A stretch of 64,000 nucleotides of DNA, taken from NCBI RefSeq assembly GCF_042477335.2, contig NC_091246.1, forward strand, positions 214,271,501 through 214,335,500, given 5' to 3'. Shown here piece after piece: positions 62,481 to 64,000 of the stretch. The DNA is from Ovis canadensis (Eukaryota; Chordata; Mammalia; Artiodactyla; Bovidae). The notes beneath the pieces are model-generated. The model made no database searches. It was not told the DNA's origin and was given only the letters and a program-made list of their open reading frames with translations. Position numbers and translations under genes: made by a program. Each line of letters starts with the position of its first letter. The stretch's first letter is position 1.

Positions 62481-63559
62481 GTAGGTTGCCAACAAATGAC
62501 AGATCTAACCTTTTGTTGGCCCTACATAATGGTTGCAAAACTAAACCAACATTCAATCAGGCTATTTCACACCACATTCCAGATTCTGGCAACTCTACAC
62601 CCACATTCTTGGTATAGCAGCAATGGGCTAGAGCAGTGGAGTAACTGCCCCCTTCAGATCAAGGTTGTGTTCCATCATTTTCAGCTGTGTTACCACAGTT
62701 ACTTACCTGCTGGCTCCTGTAATACTTGGATGGACTCCTGTCCTTGAGGATGGGGACAGCATCACAGCTTGTCCCCCCCACCCCCGCCCATGTTCTTCCT
62801 ATATTTGTTTCTCCTTGGGCCCTTGTTTCTTCACTTGGTAAACTCACAATATAGATTTATTGATGAAAATGAAAGGTAAGATCAGCTATCTGATGAATAC
62901 TTACTGCTTACTCAGGCTCTCCTCCTCCGATAAACTGAATCTGAGTTGCTTGTGTGCTTGGTGATATATGTGATCTCATAACAAGATAACTCTCCCAAAG
63001 GGATGGGAAGGAGTTTCTGGTAGTGAGAGGGGCGACTCCAGCTTGGGTATCATTCTTTAAATGAATTGAAGGGAAGGCTTGGAACACCTGGCACCTAGGC
63101 CATAACAGTTGCTGCAGGCTGCTCTAGGGAACAGTTCTTACAGTCTTCCACCCATCATCCAGGCGTCCATTCATTCAGCCATTCCATCAGGGTTTACTGG
63201 GAACATTTCACAACCAAGCATTATGGAGATTGATAGCAGGAAGGAAAACAGTCCACATCTCTGTCCTCGTGGTGTTTATAACAGTCCAGTGGACTTTTTT
63301 TTCCCCTTATCCAAAGGGCTAAAGCAGCTGCTAATTGAACCTTATGACCAATTTCAGAGAGATCAAACTGTGTCAGAGACAAGTTAAAAAATGAAGGGAA
63401 AAAAAAAGGAGAGAGAAGGAAAGGAAGAGAGATGTAATGTCCAAAATACAGATGGAAACTGTTTAACTTCTCAACACACAAAGAAATAAAATTGAAACAG
63501 TAATGATCTAGATTTATAACCACTCAATTTGGTAAAAATTATTTTAAAAAATCATAATG
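62481..63559. other. Single-copy sequence, nothing recognised
   Basis: A C-run lies at about 62775-62788. A purine-rich tract ('gggaaaaaaaaaggagagag') lies at about 63396-63415. Frames at 62355-62847 and 63109-63523 have no domain. Confidence 0.4.
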
Positions 63560-63764
63560 ACTGCTGTGGAAAAGATATGAGGTAATGAGCACTTTTTTTT
63601 TTCACATAAAAGTAAATAGGTACAGTCTTTTAAGAGGGCAATTGGCATTAAATGCAAAAATCTATTAATATTTTTTTTATTTAGTCATGCAATTTCTAAG
63701 ACTCACTTTCAGGAAATAATTGAGAGTATGAACAAAAATCTAGCTAGAAAGATTTTTATAACCT
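63560..63764 (+). mobile_element. Old L1 (L1M/HAL1-type) fragment
   Basis: 'tggaaaagatatgaggtaat', 'agagggcaattggcattaaa' and 'tttcaggaaataattgagag' fit an old L1 3' region in sense orientation. Confidence 0.55.
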
Positions 63765-64000
63765 TCCTATATTGTTGGTGGGAATGTAAATTTGTGTAGC
63801 CACTGTGGAAAACAGTATGGAGGTTCTTCAAAAACTAAAAATAGAGTTTTCATATGACCTAGCAATCCCTCTCCTAGGCATATATCCAGACAAATGGATA
63901 CATGCACCCAATGTTCATACCAGCACTATTCACAATAGCCAGGACATGGTAACAACCTAAATGTCCATCAAGAGATGAATGGATAAAGATGTGGTACATA
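63765..64000 (+). mobile_element. L1 LINE, runs off the right edge
   Basis: 'tattgttggtgggaatgtaa', 'agccactgtggaaaacagta', 'tggaggttcttcaaaaacta', 'cctagcaatccctctcctag', 'ccagcactattcacaatagc' and 'atggataaagatgtggtaca' are the late ORF2 region of L1 in sense orientation. The 3' end lies beyond the window. Confidence 0.92.

Overview
This is nuclear DNA from a ruminant, most likely a bovid (cattle, sheep, goat or a relative). The diagnosis rests on its repeats: many BovB (RTE-type) LINE copies, Bov-tA and Bov-A2 SINEs with a tRNA-Glu-like head and a BovA body, older tRNA-derived cetartiodactyl SINEs, and ruminant L1 fragments. Exact species cannot be read from the sequence. I found no functional protein-coding gene, no convincing exon, no tRNA, rRNA or snRNA gene and no CRISPR array. 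The only host-gene copy recognised is a dead processed pseudogene of ribosomal protein L23 (RPL23) near 57 kb, minus strand. The window looks like intergenic or deep intronic sequence.

Layout. 0-3.8 kb: mostly single-copy sequence with one SINE and old repeat remnants. 3.8-6.4 kb: a nest of BovB containing L1 containing two further BovB copies, each main step marked by target-site duplications (TSDs). 6.4-11.5 kb: an old L2 LINE split by three SINEs, then L2 and L1 remnants and a Bov-tA. 11.5-14.9 kb: repeat-poor. 14.9-20 kb: a BovB with a tail-only poly(T) insertion inside it, an L1 split by a Bov-A2, and a BovB whose 5' part is inverted (twin priming). 20-22.7 kb: repeat-poor. 22.7-29.3 kb: old L1 layers with nested SINEs, a MaLR LTR and BovB. 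29.3-44.4 kb: mixed MIR, L2, L1, BovB, SINE and hAT remnants between unique blocks. 44.4-50.7 kb: mostly unique, with two blocks that look like conserved non-coding elements. 50.7-58.8 kb: BovB copies including the longest (2.5 kb), the RPL23 pseudogene, and an MLT1-type LTR split by BovB. 58.8-64 kb: a repeat-poor block with a near-perfect RFX X-box, a second 5'-inverted BovB, and an L1 running off the right edge.

Nothing forms an operon or pathway. The protein-like open frames are almost all decayed endonuclease and reverse transcriptase fragments of BovB. BovB and L1 would have supplied the machinery that moved the SINEs and the RPL23 copy. The best candidates for function are repeat-free, homeodomain-motif-rich blocks near 29.4-29.9, 45.8-46.2, 48.6-49.1 and 59.9-60.4 kb. 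Their conservation is an inference that needs alignment to other mammals.

Repeat family names come from recognising consensus features by eye, not from a RepeatMasker run. Boundaries are exact where a TSD is stated and otherwise good to roughly 10-30 bases.
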